NCBI GenBank assembly: GCA_902493345.1
Contig: CABUPM010000058.1
Coordinates: 1-14,649 of the forward strand
Direction: 5' to 3'
Origin: an uncultured Eubacteriales bacterium
GTDB taxonomy: Bacteria > Bacillota > Clostridia > Lachnospirales > Bianqueaceae
DNA length: 14,649 nt
Below, one piece after another: positions 1-6,965 of this stretch. Numbering within the stretch: the first letter of the stretch is position 1; each line of letters begins with the position of its first letter. The position numbers and the translations under genes were made by a program. Below the pieces are notes generated by a model that saw only the letters and a program-made list of their open reading frames with translations, was not told the DNA's origin and did not search any database.

Positions 1-1
1 G

Positions 2-466
2 TCCGGCGGTGCGGAAACGTATTTTACGGACAGCCGGTTTGATGATCTGGAGGACCAGGTCGTAGGAGAACTGGCGGATGACAACTGGTATGGCGCGGGA
101 CGGGAATTCATCAATTTTATGACGCGGTTCCGCAATCCCAATCTGCCTGTGACATGGGGAGACCGAGTATCGGCGGCGACAGAGCATCTGCCGGCATACA
201 TCCTGATCGCGCTGGCGGGGTCCGGTGTGACGGTCTGGATTCTGGTCCGGAATCGTGCCAGCAAGGTTACAGTCAACAGCAATACGTATCTGCATCAGGG
301 GTCCTTTGCCGTGCTGCAGGAGGATGATTTCTTTGTCAGAGAATATACGACGCGCAGCCGCATTCCGAGGGATGACTCAAGATCCGGCGGCGGAGGCGGC
401 GGTGGCGGAGGCCACCATGTTTCCAGCGGCGGACACAGCCATGGCGGACGAGGCGGGTCCTTTTAA
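2..466 (+). CDS. TPM-domain (YgcG-type) membrane protein, C-terminal part
   Basis: The frame is open from base 2, so the gene begins upstream of the window and only about 154 residues are visible. The first stretch (AETYFTDSRFDDLEDQV, then GAGREFINFM) looks like the end of a TPM_phosphatase/YgcG-type extracytoplasmic domain. It is followed by one membrane segment (around LPAYILIALAGSGVTVWILV) and a cytoplasmic tail with the family-like YLHQGSF and TRSRIP motifs. The tail ends in a low-complexity stretch with nine consecutive Gly codons followed by a His/Ser/Gly-rich end, as is common in this family. The domain's molecular role is poorly defined; envelope or membrane-protein maintenance has been proposed for relatives. 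It stops 30 bp before rpiA on the same strand, so the two may be cotranscribed. The family call is from motif memory, with no profile search. Confidence 0.72.
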   Translation, partial: SGGAETYFTDSRFDDLEDQVVGELADDNWYGAGREFINFMTRFRNPNLPVTWGDRVSAATEHLPAYILIALAGSGVTVWILVRNRASKVTVNSNTYLHQGSFAVLQEDDFFVREYTTRSRIPRDDSRSGGGGGGGGGHHVSSGGHSHGGRGGSF

Positions 467-496
467 CAGATTTATAGAAATGGAGGAAGATATACA

Positions 497-1195
497 ATGG
501 AATGGAGTCAGGAGATTCGGCAGACAATGAGCTGGAACGGTGCGATCAGCAACCGGGAAGCTAAGGAAAAGGTAGCGGCGCAGTTGGCAGAAAAGGTGAA
601 GGAAGGAGACGTGATTGGTTTCGGTTCCGGTTCTACTTCCCTTTTGGCAGCGCTGGCCATCGCGAAGCGGGTGAAGGAGGAGGGGCTGCATATCACGGCG
701 GTTCCGACTTCGCAGGAGATGCAGATTCATTGCGACGTTCTGGGGATTCCGACCGCGACGCTGATGCAGAAGAAGCCGGATTGGTGCTTTGACGGCGCCG
801 ATGAAGTGGATCCGCATGGATGGCTGATCAAGGGACGCGGCGGCGCGATGTACCGGGAAAAGCTGGTCATGGCCTGCTCCGCGCAGCGTTATATTCTGGT
901 CGATGCGTCCAAGATGGTACAGTCCCTGGGCGAGAAGTTCTCCATACCGGTGGAGTGTCAGTTTGAAGCGGCCAATCATGTCCGGGAGGAGCTGTTCCGC
1001 CTCGGCGCCGAAGACGTCGTTCTGCGTCTTGCCAAGGCCAAGGACGGCCCGGTGATTACCGAGCACGGCAATTTCATCCTGGATGCCCGCTTTACCAATG
1101 TACAGGAGGATCTGGAGGCCAAGCTGATTCAGATTGTCGGTGTGGTGGAGACAGGACTTTTTATCGGATACAATCCGATCATTTTGTGTTCGTAA
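497..1195 (+). CDS. rpiA: Ribose-5-phosphate isomerase A
   Basis: Interconverts ribose 5-phosphate and ribulose 5-phosphate in the cytoplasmic non-oxidative pentose phosphate pathway. The 232-residue product has the usual family length. Visible motifs are the phosphate loop GSGST (43-47), DGADEVD (99-105), KGRGGAMYREK (112-122) and EHGNFILD near the C-terminal third. D99, D102, K112 and E121 keep exactly the spacing of the E. coli active-site residues D81, D84, K94 and E103, so E121 is the expected catalytic base. The usual KGGGGA reads KGRGGA here, a small deviation. The ATG at 497 is chosen because GGAGG lies at 482-486 with good spacing; a second in-frame ATG at 527 has a poorer site. The next gene starts 1 bp after the stop, which suggests translational coupling to an unusual GTPase. 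Confidence 0.95.
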   Translation: MEWSQEIRQTMSWNGAISNREAKEKVAAQLAEKVKEGDVIGFGSGSTSLLAALAIAKRVKEEGLHITAVPTSQEMQIHCDVLGIPTATLMQKKPDWCFDGADEVDPHGWLIKGRGGAMYREKLVMACSAQRYILVDASKMVQSLGEKFSIPVECQFEAANHVREELFRLGAEDVVLRLAKAKDGPVITEHGNFILDARFTNVQEDLEAKLIQIVGVVETGLFIGYNPIILCS

Positions 1196-1196
1196 T

Positions 1197-3815
1197 ATGG
1201 AGGAACGGAAGGATCTCCGGAAAAAACAGATCTGTATCGGGCTTCTGGCACATGTGGACGCAGGCAAGACCACATTGTCAGAAGCCATGCTCTATGAAGG
1301 CGGGCAATTAAGGACGTTGGGAAGGGTTGATCATCAGGACGCGTTTCTGGATACGGACGCGCAGGAACGTGCGCGCGGTATTACGATCTTCTCCAAACAG
1401 GCAGTGCTGCAGCTTGAGGGAGCGCAGGTGTTTTTACTGGATACACCGGGACATGTGGATTTTTCCAGTGAGATGGAGCGTACGCTTCAGGTGTTGGATT
1501 ATGCGATTCTTGTAATCAATGGTTCGGATGGGGTGCAGAGCCACACCCGTACCTTGTGGCGCCTGCTGGAGAGATATGGGATCCCGGTTTTTTTGTTTGT
1601 CAATAAAATGGATCTGCCGGGGACGGATTCCGGAAGGCTCTTGCAGGAACTGAAGAATAAGCTCAGTACCTCCTGTGTGGACTTTACCGTACCAGAAGTA
1701 GACAGGCTGGAGGATATGGCCGTCTGTGATGAAGCGGTGCTGGCTGAATTCTTGGAGCATGAGACCGTGCAGAAGGGTGAGATGATCCGGATGATCGGAG
1801 AGCGCAGGCTCTTTCCGGTCTATTTTGGTTCGGCGCTTCGTCTGCGCGGCGTCCGGGAGCTGCTGCGGGGACTGGAGCAATATACCCGGGAAAAGGACTA
1901 TCCAGCAGAATTCGGCGCTAAGGTCTATAAGGTCACAAGGGACGCGGGAGTCCGACTGACCCATATCAAAATCACGGGAGGCAGCCTTAAGGTTAAAACG
2001 GTTGTGGACCAGGGAGAGAAAGCGGATCAGATCCGGATCTATTCCGGCCCGCGGTATACTCTGGCAGAGACGGTTGTCAGCGGCATGGTCTGTGCGGTTA
2101 CAGGACTGACCGGGACGTATCCGGGACAGGGACTGGGAGCGGAGCCGGATTCGCCGCATCCGGCGCTGGAGAGCTTCCTGACATATCAGGTCATTTTGCC
2201 GGAAGGGGTGGACCCGGGGCAGGCGCTGGTGAAGCTCCGTCAGCTGGAAGAGGAGGATCCCCAGCTGCATGTGATATGGAATGAACTGCTGCGGCAGATT
2301 CATGTGCAGCTCATGGGAGAGGTACAGCTGGAGGTTCTGGCCCGTCTGATTGAGGAACGCTTTGGCCTGCAGGTGCAGTTTGGTACAGGGAGTATCGTAT
2401 ACCGGGAGACCATTGCCAACACGGTGGAGGGCATAGGGCATTATGAGCCGCTGCGCCATTACGCGGAGGTGCATCTGCTGCTGGAACCGGGCGAGCAGGG
2501 AAGTGGCCTGCAGTTTGCCACGGCCTGTAGTGAGGATGTGCTGGAGAGAAACTGGCAGAGGCTGATCCTGACCCATCTGGAGGAGAAGGAACACCGAGGC
2601 GTTCTGGCAGGATTTCCGATTACGGACATGCGGATCACACTCTTGTCCGGCCGGGCGCATGTGAAGCATACGGAAGGCGGAGATTTCCGTCAGGCAACCT
2701 ATAGAGCAGTCCGTCAGGGACTCATGCGGGCGAAGAGCGTTCTGCTGGAGCCCTGGTACGAGTTTCAGCTGGAGATCCCGCAGCAGTATGTGGGGCGGGC
2801 GCTCAGTGATCTGCAGCGGATGTCCGCGGAATTCGCTGCTCCTACAGTGCAGAACGAGACAGCGCTTTTGACCGGTACGGCGCCGGTCGCGTCTATGCAT
2901 TCCTATCCTCTGGAGGTCGCGGCCTATACCAGGGGAACGGGACGGTTAAGCTGTGTCCTTATGGGATACAAGCCCTGTCATAATGCGGATGAAGTAATCA
3001 CTTCCATGCAGTATGATCCGGAGCGGGATCTGGAGAATACGCCGGATTCCGTATTCTGCTCCCATGGCGCCGGTTTCACTGTTAAGTGGGATCAGGTGGA
3101 GCAGTACATGCATCTTGCAGGATGGTCACCGGAGCGTCCCGCAGAGGAGGCAGAACCGGTCCGAGCTGTACGGAGCGCTCCGCCGCAGGCGCCCATCGCC
3201 GATAAGGAACTGATGGAGATCTTTGAGCGCACCTATGGCAAGATCACAAGACGTGAGTTCCAGAGCGTTAAAAAACCGGAGAATCCGCGTAGCTTAGATA
3301 AAAGGGAGATTCAGCCCCGGAAGGAGCAGAAGGAGTATCTCTTGGTCGACGGCTACAATGTCATCTTTGCCTGGAAGGAGCTGCAGCAGCTGGCCAAGGA
3401 GAGTCTGGACGCGGCGAGAACCCGGCTGATGGATCTTCTATCCAATTATCAGGGATTTCGTCAATGCGTCTGCATATTGGTATTTGACGCCTATAAGGTG
3501 CCAAGAGCCAAGGAGGACGTAGTCCGCTACCATAATATCTATGTCGTCTACACCAAAGAAGCGCAGACGGCGGATTCGTATATTGAGCGGGCGGTCTACG
3601 AGATCAGTAAGGAGCATCGGGTCCGTGTTGTGACGTCCGATGCGGCAGAACAGATGATTGTTCTGGGACATGGGGCGCTTCGTGTAGCCGCGGGAGAATT
3701 CCACGACGAAGCGGCCGAGGTACAGGAGCAGATCCGGGAACAGCTGCGCCAGCAGAACAAAAAGCAGAAGAATCCGGCGATGCGGCAGGCGTTGGAAGAG
3801 GCGGAACACACATAA
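1197..3815 (+). CDS. TetM-like translational GTPase fused to a YacP/Rae1-like NYN nuclease
   Basis: An 872-residue fusion. Residues 1-640 follow the EF-G-like ribosomal protection family (Tet(M)/Tet(O)): G1 AHVDAGKTT (18-26), G2 RARGITI (58-64), G3 DTPGH (82-86), G4 NKMD (136-139), then domains II-V with recognisable counterparts such as LMGEVQLEVL, LLEPW and the late domain V GYKPC. After a charged linker (about 641-712), residues 715-850 match the YacP/NYN (DUF901) family: LVDGYNVI with D718 and N721, VFDAYK with D764, TADSYIE with D793 and TSDAAEQ with D815, the acidic set expected of a PIN-like metal-dependent RNase. Rae1, the Bacillus member, cleaves mRNA in the ribosomal A site. The domain IV tip (487-497) differs from Tet(M). 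ATG 1197 is chosen because it gives the family N-terminus; it lacks a clear Shine-Dalgarno site and probably relies on coupling to rpiA. Fusion is seen; the rescue role is inferred. A divergent tetracycline resistance protein remains possible. Confidence 0.88.
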   Translation: MEERKDLRKKQICIGLLAHVDAGKTTLSEAMLYEGGQLRTLGRVDHQDAFLDTDAQERARGITIFSKQAVLQLEGAQVFLLDTPGHVDFSSEMERTLQVLDYAILVINGSDGVQSHTRTLWRLLERYGIPVFLFVNKMDLPGTDSGRLLQELKNKLSTSCVDFTVPEVDRLEDMAVCDEAVLAEFLEHETVQKGEMIRMIGERRLFPVYFGSALRLRGVRELLRGLEQYTREKDYPAEFGAKVYKVTRDAGVRLTHIKITGGSLKVKTVVDQGEKADQIRIYSGPRYTLAETVVSGMVCAVTGLTGTYPGQGLGAEPDSPHPALESFLTYQVILPEGVDPGQALVKLRQLEEEDPQLHVIWNELLRQIHVQLMGEVQLEVLARLIEERFGLQVQFGTGSIVYRETIANTVEGIGHYEPLRHYAEVHLLLEPGEQGSGLQFATACSEDVLERNWQRLILTHLEEKEHRGVLAGFPITDMRITLLSGRAHVKHTEGGDFRQATYRAVRQGLMRAKSVLLEPWYEFQLEIPQQYVGRALSDLQRMSAEFAAPTVQNETALLTGTAPVASMHSYPLEVAAYTRGTGRLSCVLMGYKPCHNADEVITSMQYDPERDLENTPDSVFCSHGAGFTVKWDQVEQYMHLAGWSPERPAEEAEPVRAVRSAPPQAPIADKELMEIFERTYGKITRREFQSVKKPENPRSLDKREIQPRKEQKEYLLVDGYNVIFAWKELQQLAKESLDAARTRLMDLLSNYQGFRQCVCILVFDAYKVPRAKEDVVRYHNIYVVYTKEAQTADSYIERAVYEISKEHRVRVVTSDAAEQMIVLGHGALRVAAGEFHDEAAEVQEQIREQLRQQNKKQKNPAMRQALEEAEHT

Positions 3816-3863
3816 ATTCGGTGTTTTGGAATACATATAGTGGAAAAGCGCCGGAGGAACGCC

Positions 3864-4505
3864 ATGCGCAGACGAGGCCGCGGTCCGGATCCGATCCTGA
3901 CCATATTGCTGACATTGATCGGCATTATGTTGGTGATCGCTGTCTTTTATCCGAGACAAGCGGAAGAAGATGAGGAAGATGCGGGACTGGTCCTTCGCGG
4001 CCAGGAGATGCCGGCGGTATGGGAAAAGGAAGATATCGGCATCCTTGTGCGGCCGGAAGAAAGCGCGCGGGAGAGCCGAAGATCCAGGCTGGTGCAGGTT
4101 GCCAGACAGGAGATCGGCAATACGGGCGGAGAAAAATACTGGCGCTGGTACGGTTTTTCTGAGCGTGTGGAATGGTGCGCCTGTTTTGTCAGCTGGTGTG
4201 CGGATCAATGCGGCTATATTGAGGATGGAATCTTGCAGAAGTTTTCCATTTGCGACGGAGCATGGCTGAAGGAGGCAGGGCGCTGGCGGGAGAGGGAGGA
4301 GTACGAGCCTCAGCCCGGCGACTTGATTTTTTTCGACTGGGTGCGCGGCGGGGTGCAGGACGGCGCGGAAGACCACGTGGGCATTGTGGAAAGTGTGGAT
4401 CAAGGGTATGTCTGCACGATTGAAGGCAATTGCAGCGATCAGTGCCTGCGGCAGCGTTATTTATGTACGGATATACAGATTATGGGGTATGCGGTTCTGG
4501 AATAA
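3864..4505 (+). CDS. Membrane-anchored CHAP-domain cysteine hydrolase
   Basis: Probable cell-wall peptidase or amidase of the CHAP superfamily. With the ATG at 3864 the product has 213 residues: a basic N-terminus (MRRRGRG), one hydrophobic segment at about 10-29 acting as signal anchor, an acidic spacer, then a CHAP-like domain from about 75 to the end. Catalytic candidates are C105 in EWCACFVSW, H171 in DHVGIVE and E187/N189 in IEGN, in the order and spacing expected for CHAP. The PGDLIFFDW motif before the His is also typical. GGAGG at 3853-3857 sits 6 nt before ATG 3864; an upstream GTG at 3840 has no ribosome site, so the shorter start is preferred. It lies 48 bp after the GTPase-nuclease gene without a visible terminator. 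The substrate (peptidoglycan) is inferred from the family. Confidence 0.82.
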   Translation: MRRRGRGPDPILTILLTLIGIMLVIAVFYPRQAEEDEEDAGLVLRGQEMPAVWEKEDIGILVRPEESARESRRSRLVQVARQEIGNTGGEKYWRWYGFSERVEWCACFVSWCADQCGYIEDGILQKFSICDGAWLKEAGRWREREEYEPQPGDLIFFDWVRGGVQDGAEDHVGIVESVDQGYVCTIEGNCSDQCLRQRYLCTDIQIMGYAVLE

Positions 4506-4508
4506 GGA

Positions 4509-4537
4509 TTGACTTTTGGAACCGATCATGGTACCCT
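4509..4537 (+). promoter_or_regulatory. Possible sigma-A promoter for the AAA ATPase gene
   Basis: TTGACT at 4509-4514, a 17-bp spacer, then TACCCT at 4532-4537. The -35 differs from consensus at one base; the -10 is weak, matching mainly at the outer positions. It begins just after the stop of the CHAP gene and about 50 bp before the next start. It could give the ATPase independent expression, but read-through from upstream is equally possible. Confidence 0.4.
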
Positions 4538-4585
4538 TTTAGATGCGGGATTCTGCGGAATTGTAAGGAAGAGACGGTGGTAATC

Positions 4586-6073
4586 ATGACGGTAGACCAG
4601 CTGAGAATAGAATGTGACAGGATATACCGTGTATGCGACAGACTGCAGACACAGGAAGGGGCTTTTTCCGATCAGAAGCTGAGCTTTCGCGACTGTACGA
4701 GGCTTGAGATCGTATTTTATCTGATTCATACGGCATGCTATGAGCATCGTATCCTGAACAGTGAGGTACGGTTTATCAATCAGGTGACGGGGATGTATCT
4801 GACCAAGGAGCAGATCATGATGTATTATTATGAGCGGAACCTTGGCGCCAGCTATGAAGCGCAGATCCCCAAGTCCGTGCAGGAGTGTGTGCGGATGGAT
4901 GTACGCAGTCTGAAGAAAGGCGGAAAAACGGTGTATGCTCAGGAGCTGGTCAACCTGTACCGAGAGTTGGGACAGGCTATGATCTCCAGCAACAATGACA
5001 TCGACGCGATCGAACTGGATAATATGACGGTCTATATCCTGAATCTGCAGAAATATCTGCGGCATTACAATGTTCAATCCGGAAACGCGGCGGGGGATCT
5101 GAAGCCCATGAGCGGCCGAAAGCATAAGAAGCCGGAGCCGGTGTCCGGAGCGAAGACATCGTCTGGAGTGAAGACGGCAGCCCAGAGAGAGGAAAAGGCA
5201 GCGGAAGAGAATAAGCCGGAGAAGACGGCTGACGAGCTGTTGGATGAGCTGAATTCTCTGGTAGGACTGGAGCGGGTCAAGGAAGAAGTCAATAACCTGA
5301 TCAATGTTCTCAAGATCAAGCAGATCCGTAAGGAGCGTGGGCTGCCGCAGGCGGTGGTCTCCATGCATCTGGTCTTTTCCGGCAATCCCGGAACTGGTAA
5401 GACTACGGTCGCCAGAATTCTTGCGGGACTCTATAAGGGCCTGGGGATTCTCTCCGGCGGACAGCTGGTGGAGGTGGACCGGTCGGGACTCGTAAGCGGC
5501 TATGTAGGCCAGACGGCGGGCAAGGTGATGGAGACGGTGGAGAGCGCGCTTGGAGGCGTGCTGTTCATCGATGAAGCGTACACCCTGACGGCCAATACAG
5601 GAACCAACGACTTCGGTCAGGAGGCGGTCGATACGCTTCTGAAGGCAATGGAGGACCATCGGGATGATCTGGTCGTGATTGTGGCCGGATACACCGAGCT
5701 CATGGAGAAGTTCCTACAGTCCAATCCGGGACTGCGTTCCCGTTTCAACACATTTATCTTCTTTGAGGATTACGATCCGGACGAGCTTCTCAAGATCTAT
5801 GAGAGCATGTGCGCCAAGAACCGGTACGAGATCACAGAGGACGCGAAGGCGCTCCTGAGCCAGTATTTTGTGGACCGCTGCGCGCATAAGCCGGAGAACT
5901 TCGCCAATGCCAGAGACGCCAGAAATCTCTTTGAAAAGACGATCACGCAGCAGGCGAACCGCCTTGTAGGCTATGACAAGGTAACGGATGAGCAGCTGGT
6001 GACCCTGACCAAAGAAGATGTTGAAAGGTCTCTGGCGCAGCAAGCGGAAGATAATACAAGACAAAAGGATTGA
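4586..6073 (+). CDS. CbxX/CfxQ-SpoVK-type AAA+ ATPase with a novel N-terminal region
   Basis: A 495-residue ATPase. Residues 1-170 form a helical, unrecognised N-terminal region (MTVDQLRIECDRIYRVCDRL), then a charged Lys/Glu/Ala linker (about 175-213). The AAA module follows: VGLERVKEEV, Walker A GNPGTGKTT (266-274), the pore-loop-like region around SGYVGQTAGK, Walker B VLFIDEA (325-331, D329/E330), arginine-finger region NPGLRSRF (R384, R386), and a C-terminal lid with NARDARNLFE. The arrangement is that of CbxX/CfxQ (Rubisco activase-like), SpoVK and EccA-type remodellers. Such enzymes act on protein assemblies; the target here is unknown and is presumably read by the N-terminal region. ATG 4586 is used; an in-frame GTG at 4577 is better spaced after AAGGAAGAG (4565-4573) and could be the true start, adding three residues. 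The gene sits 80 bp after the CHAP gene. Confidence 0.88.
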   Translation: MTVDQLRIECDRIYRVCDRLQTQEGAFSDQKLSFRDCTRLEIVFYLIHTACYEHRILNSEVRFINQVTGMYLTKEQIMMYYYERNLGASYEAQIPKSVQECVRMDVRSLKKGGKTVYAQELVNLYRELGQAMISSNNDIDAIELDNMTVYILNLQKYLRHYNVQSGNAAGDLKPMSGRKHKKPEPVSGAKTSSGVKTAAQREEKAAEENKPEKTADELLDELNSLVGLERVKEEVNNLINVLKIKQIRKERGLPQAVVSMHLVFSGNPGTGKTTVARILAGLYKGLGILSGGQLVEVDRSGLVSGYVGQTAGKVMETVESALGGVLFIDEAYTLTANTGTNDFGQEAVDTLLKAMEDHRDDLVVIVAGYTELMEKFLQSNPGLRSRFNTFIFFEDYDPDELLKIYESMCAKNRYEITEDAKALLSQYFVDRCAHKPENFANARDARNLFEKTITQQANRLVGYDKVTDEQLVTLTKEDVERSLAQQAEDNTRQKD

Positions 6074-6081
6074 AAATTCAA

Positions 6082-6189
6082 CTGGCCCGGTTAAAAATGA
6101 TTAAATTGGACATTGCGATAAGGCCAGATGTAGTATATGATTAGCCCAATACCGGCGGAGCCGGTGAGAATCTGAAGAAGAGAGGGCTA
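6082..6189 (+). promoter_or_regulatory. Structured leader before the ECF S-component gene, riboswitch candidate
   Basis: The 121-bp gap holds three perfect pairings: CTGGCC 6082-6087 with GGCCAG 6122-6127; TAGCCC 6142-6147 with GGGCTA 6184-6189; and, nested inside the second, ACCGGC 6151-6156 with GCCGGT 6160-6165 around a GGA loop. The closing GGGCTA strand overlaps the purine-rich ribosome-binding stretch (about 6174-6186), so the fold could hide the start site of the transporter gene. I do not recognise a known riboswitch class. Substrate-binding components of ECF transporters are often under metabolite-sensing leaders, which makes this worth noting. The pairing is seen; regulation is inferred. 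Confidence 0.4.
6113..6141 (+). promoter_or_regulatory. Possible promoter for the ECF S-component gene
   Basis: TTGCGA at 6113-6118, a 17-bp spacer, and TATGAT at 6136-6141. If used, transcription would begin near 6148, inside the folded leader, and the outer TAGCCC strand at 6142-6147 would not be transcribed. The promoter and the full hairpin reading therefore partly exclude each other. Confidence 0.35.
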
Positions 6190-6194
6190 GAGAT

Positions 6195-6809
6195 ATGGCT
6201 ACAAAGGAAAGGTATCATGAGACGACGGTTGCTCTTGCACAGACAGCGCTGTTTGCGGCACTGTGCTACATTGGATTTCAGTTTTTGAGAATTGATATTC
6301 CGCTGCCGGGAGGTAAGACGGCGCTGCATTTGGGCAATGCATTCTGTGTATTGGCGGCGCTGCTTCTGGGCGGTGTCAAGGGCGGCCTCGCAGGCGCTAT
6401 CGGAATGACGATCGCGGATCTGACAAGCGGATACGCGACCAGCGCGCCGCAGACTTTTATTATGAAGTTCTGCATTGGCCTGATTGTCGGAGCCGTAGCG
6501 CATCATGTAGGACATCTGTCTGAGCAGACAGAAGGTAAGAAGGTATTGCAGTGGTCTCTGTTGGGATCGATTGCCGGTATGGCGTTCAATGTACTGGTAG
6601 ATCCGGTGATGTCCTATATAAGAAAAAGGTACTTTTTGGGAGCGGAACCGGCTTTGGCAGATATCCTGGCAAAGTGGTCGGCACTGTCAACCTTTGTGAA
6701 TGCCATTGCCGCGGTGTTGATTGCCGTTTTGCTGTACGCGGCGCTGGCGCCGGTACTGCGTCGTTCCGGATTGCTGCTGTCGGTAGGTAAGGCGAAGAAG
6801 GCAAACTAA
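6195..6809 (+). CDS. ECF transporter S component (substrate-binding membrane protein)
   Basis: A 204-residue hydrophobic protein with about five or six membrane segments. The region HLGNAFCVLAALLLGGVKGG followed by GAIGMTIADL and SGYATSAPQTFIMK is typical of the ECF riboflavin-transporter-like S-component family. In ECF importers this subunit captures a vitamin or related small molecule and docks onto a shared energising module (EcfA, EcfA', EcfT). No such module is nearby, so it would use a group II module encoded elsewhere. The substrate cannot be read from the sequence. The ATG at 6195 is preceded by a purine-rich ribosome site (GAAGAAGAGAGGG) within the folded leader. The gene is followed by a strong terminator. 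Confidence 0.78.
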   Translation: MATKERYHETTVALAQTALFAALCYIGFQFLRIDIPLPGGKTALHLGNAFCVLAALLLGGVKGGLAGAIGMTIADLTSGYATSAPQTFIMKFCIGLIVGAVAHHVGHLSEQTEGKKVLQWSLLGSIAGMAFNVLVDPVMSYIRKRYFLGAEPALADILAKWSALSTFVNAIAAVLIAVLLYAALAPVLRRSGLLLSVGKAKKAN

Positions 6810-6842
6810 CAACTTAAATATTTATAGTTATAAAGCGGATGA

Positions 6843-6895
6843 TATCTCCTCCTCTCGTATAATTTCATTTTTTGAGAGGAGGAGATAAATTTTTT
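6843..6895 (+). terminator. Rho-independent terminator
   Basis: A perfect 14-bp stem pairs 6843-6856 (TATCTCCTCCTCTC) with 6874-6887, around a 17-nt AT-rich loop, followed by six T at 6890-6895. It lies 33 bp after the ECF S-component stop and just before the serC promoter, separating the two units. The polypurine/polypyrimidine arms are unusual but the stem is perfect. Confidence 0.9.
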
Positions 6896-6896
6896 C

Positions 6897-6925
6897 TTTA
6901 CTTTAGGATGGTACTGTGCTACAAT
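6897..6925 (+). promoter_or_regulatory. Sigma-A promoter of the serC unit
   Basis: TTTACT (6897-6902), a 17-bp spacer and TACAAT (6920-6925), with TGC directly upstream making an extended -10. Transcription would begin near 6932, leaving a leader of about 35 nt before serC, too short for a T-box or riboswitch. Confidence 0.68.
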
Positions 6926-6965
6926 AGCGCTAATCCATTATTAATAAGTCTAAGGGGGAGATTGC

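Noticed and set aside
1134..1196. Longer N-terminus for the GTPase-nuclease from TTG 1134 or GTG 1140.
   Set aside because: It would overlap rpiA by about 60 nt and add residues unlike the family; ATG 1197 gives the normal start just before the G1 motif.
377..1288. A 303-codon minus-strand open frame opposite rpiA.
   Set aside because: Spans the ends of three plus-strand genes, no recognisable motif, and lies over the fully conserved rpiA.
1434..2900. A 488-codon minus-strand open frame opposite the GTPase gene.
   Set aside because: Leu/Arg/His/Gln-rich composition typical of the antisense of a GC-rich gene, no domain recognised, and the plus strand encodes a clear conserved protein.
1197..3815. 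Calling the GTPase a tetracycline resistance gene (tetM/tetW/tetO).
   Set aside because: The domain IV tip differs, a nuclease domain is fused, and the gene lies in a housekeeping context without mobile-element signs.
3840..3863. GTG 3840 as the start of the CHAP-domain gene.
   Set aside because: No ribosome site precedes it, while GGAGG is ideally placed for ATG 3864.
6148..6189. Cobalamin riboswitch, suggested by GCCGGTGAGAATC.
   Set aside because: The rest of the B12-box and core consensus is missing and the leader is too short.
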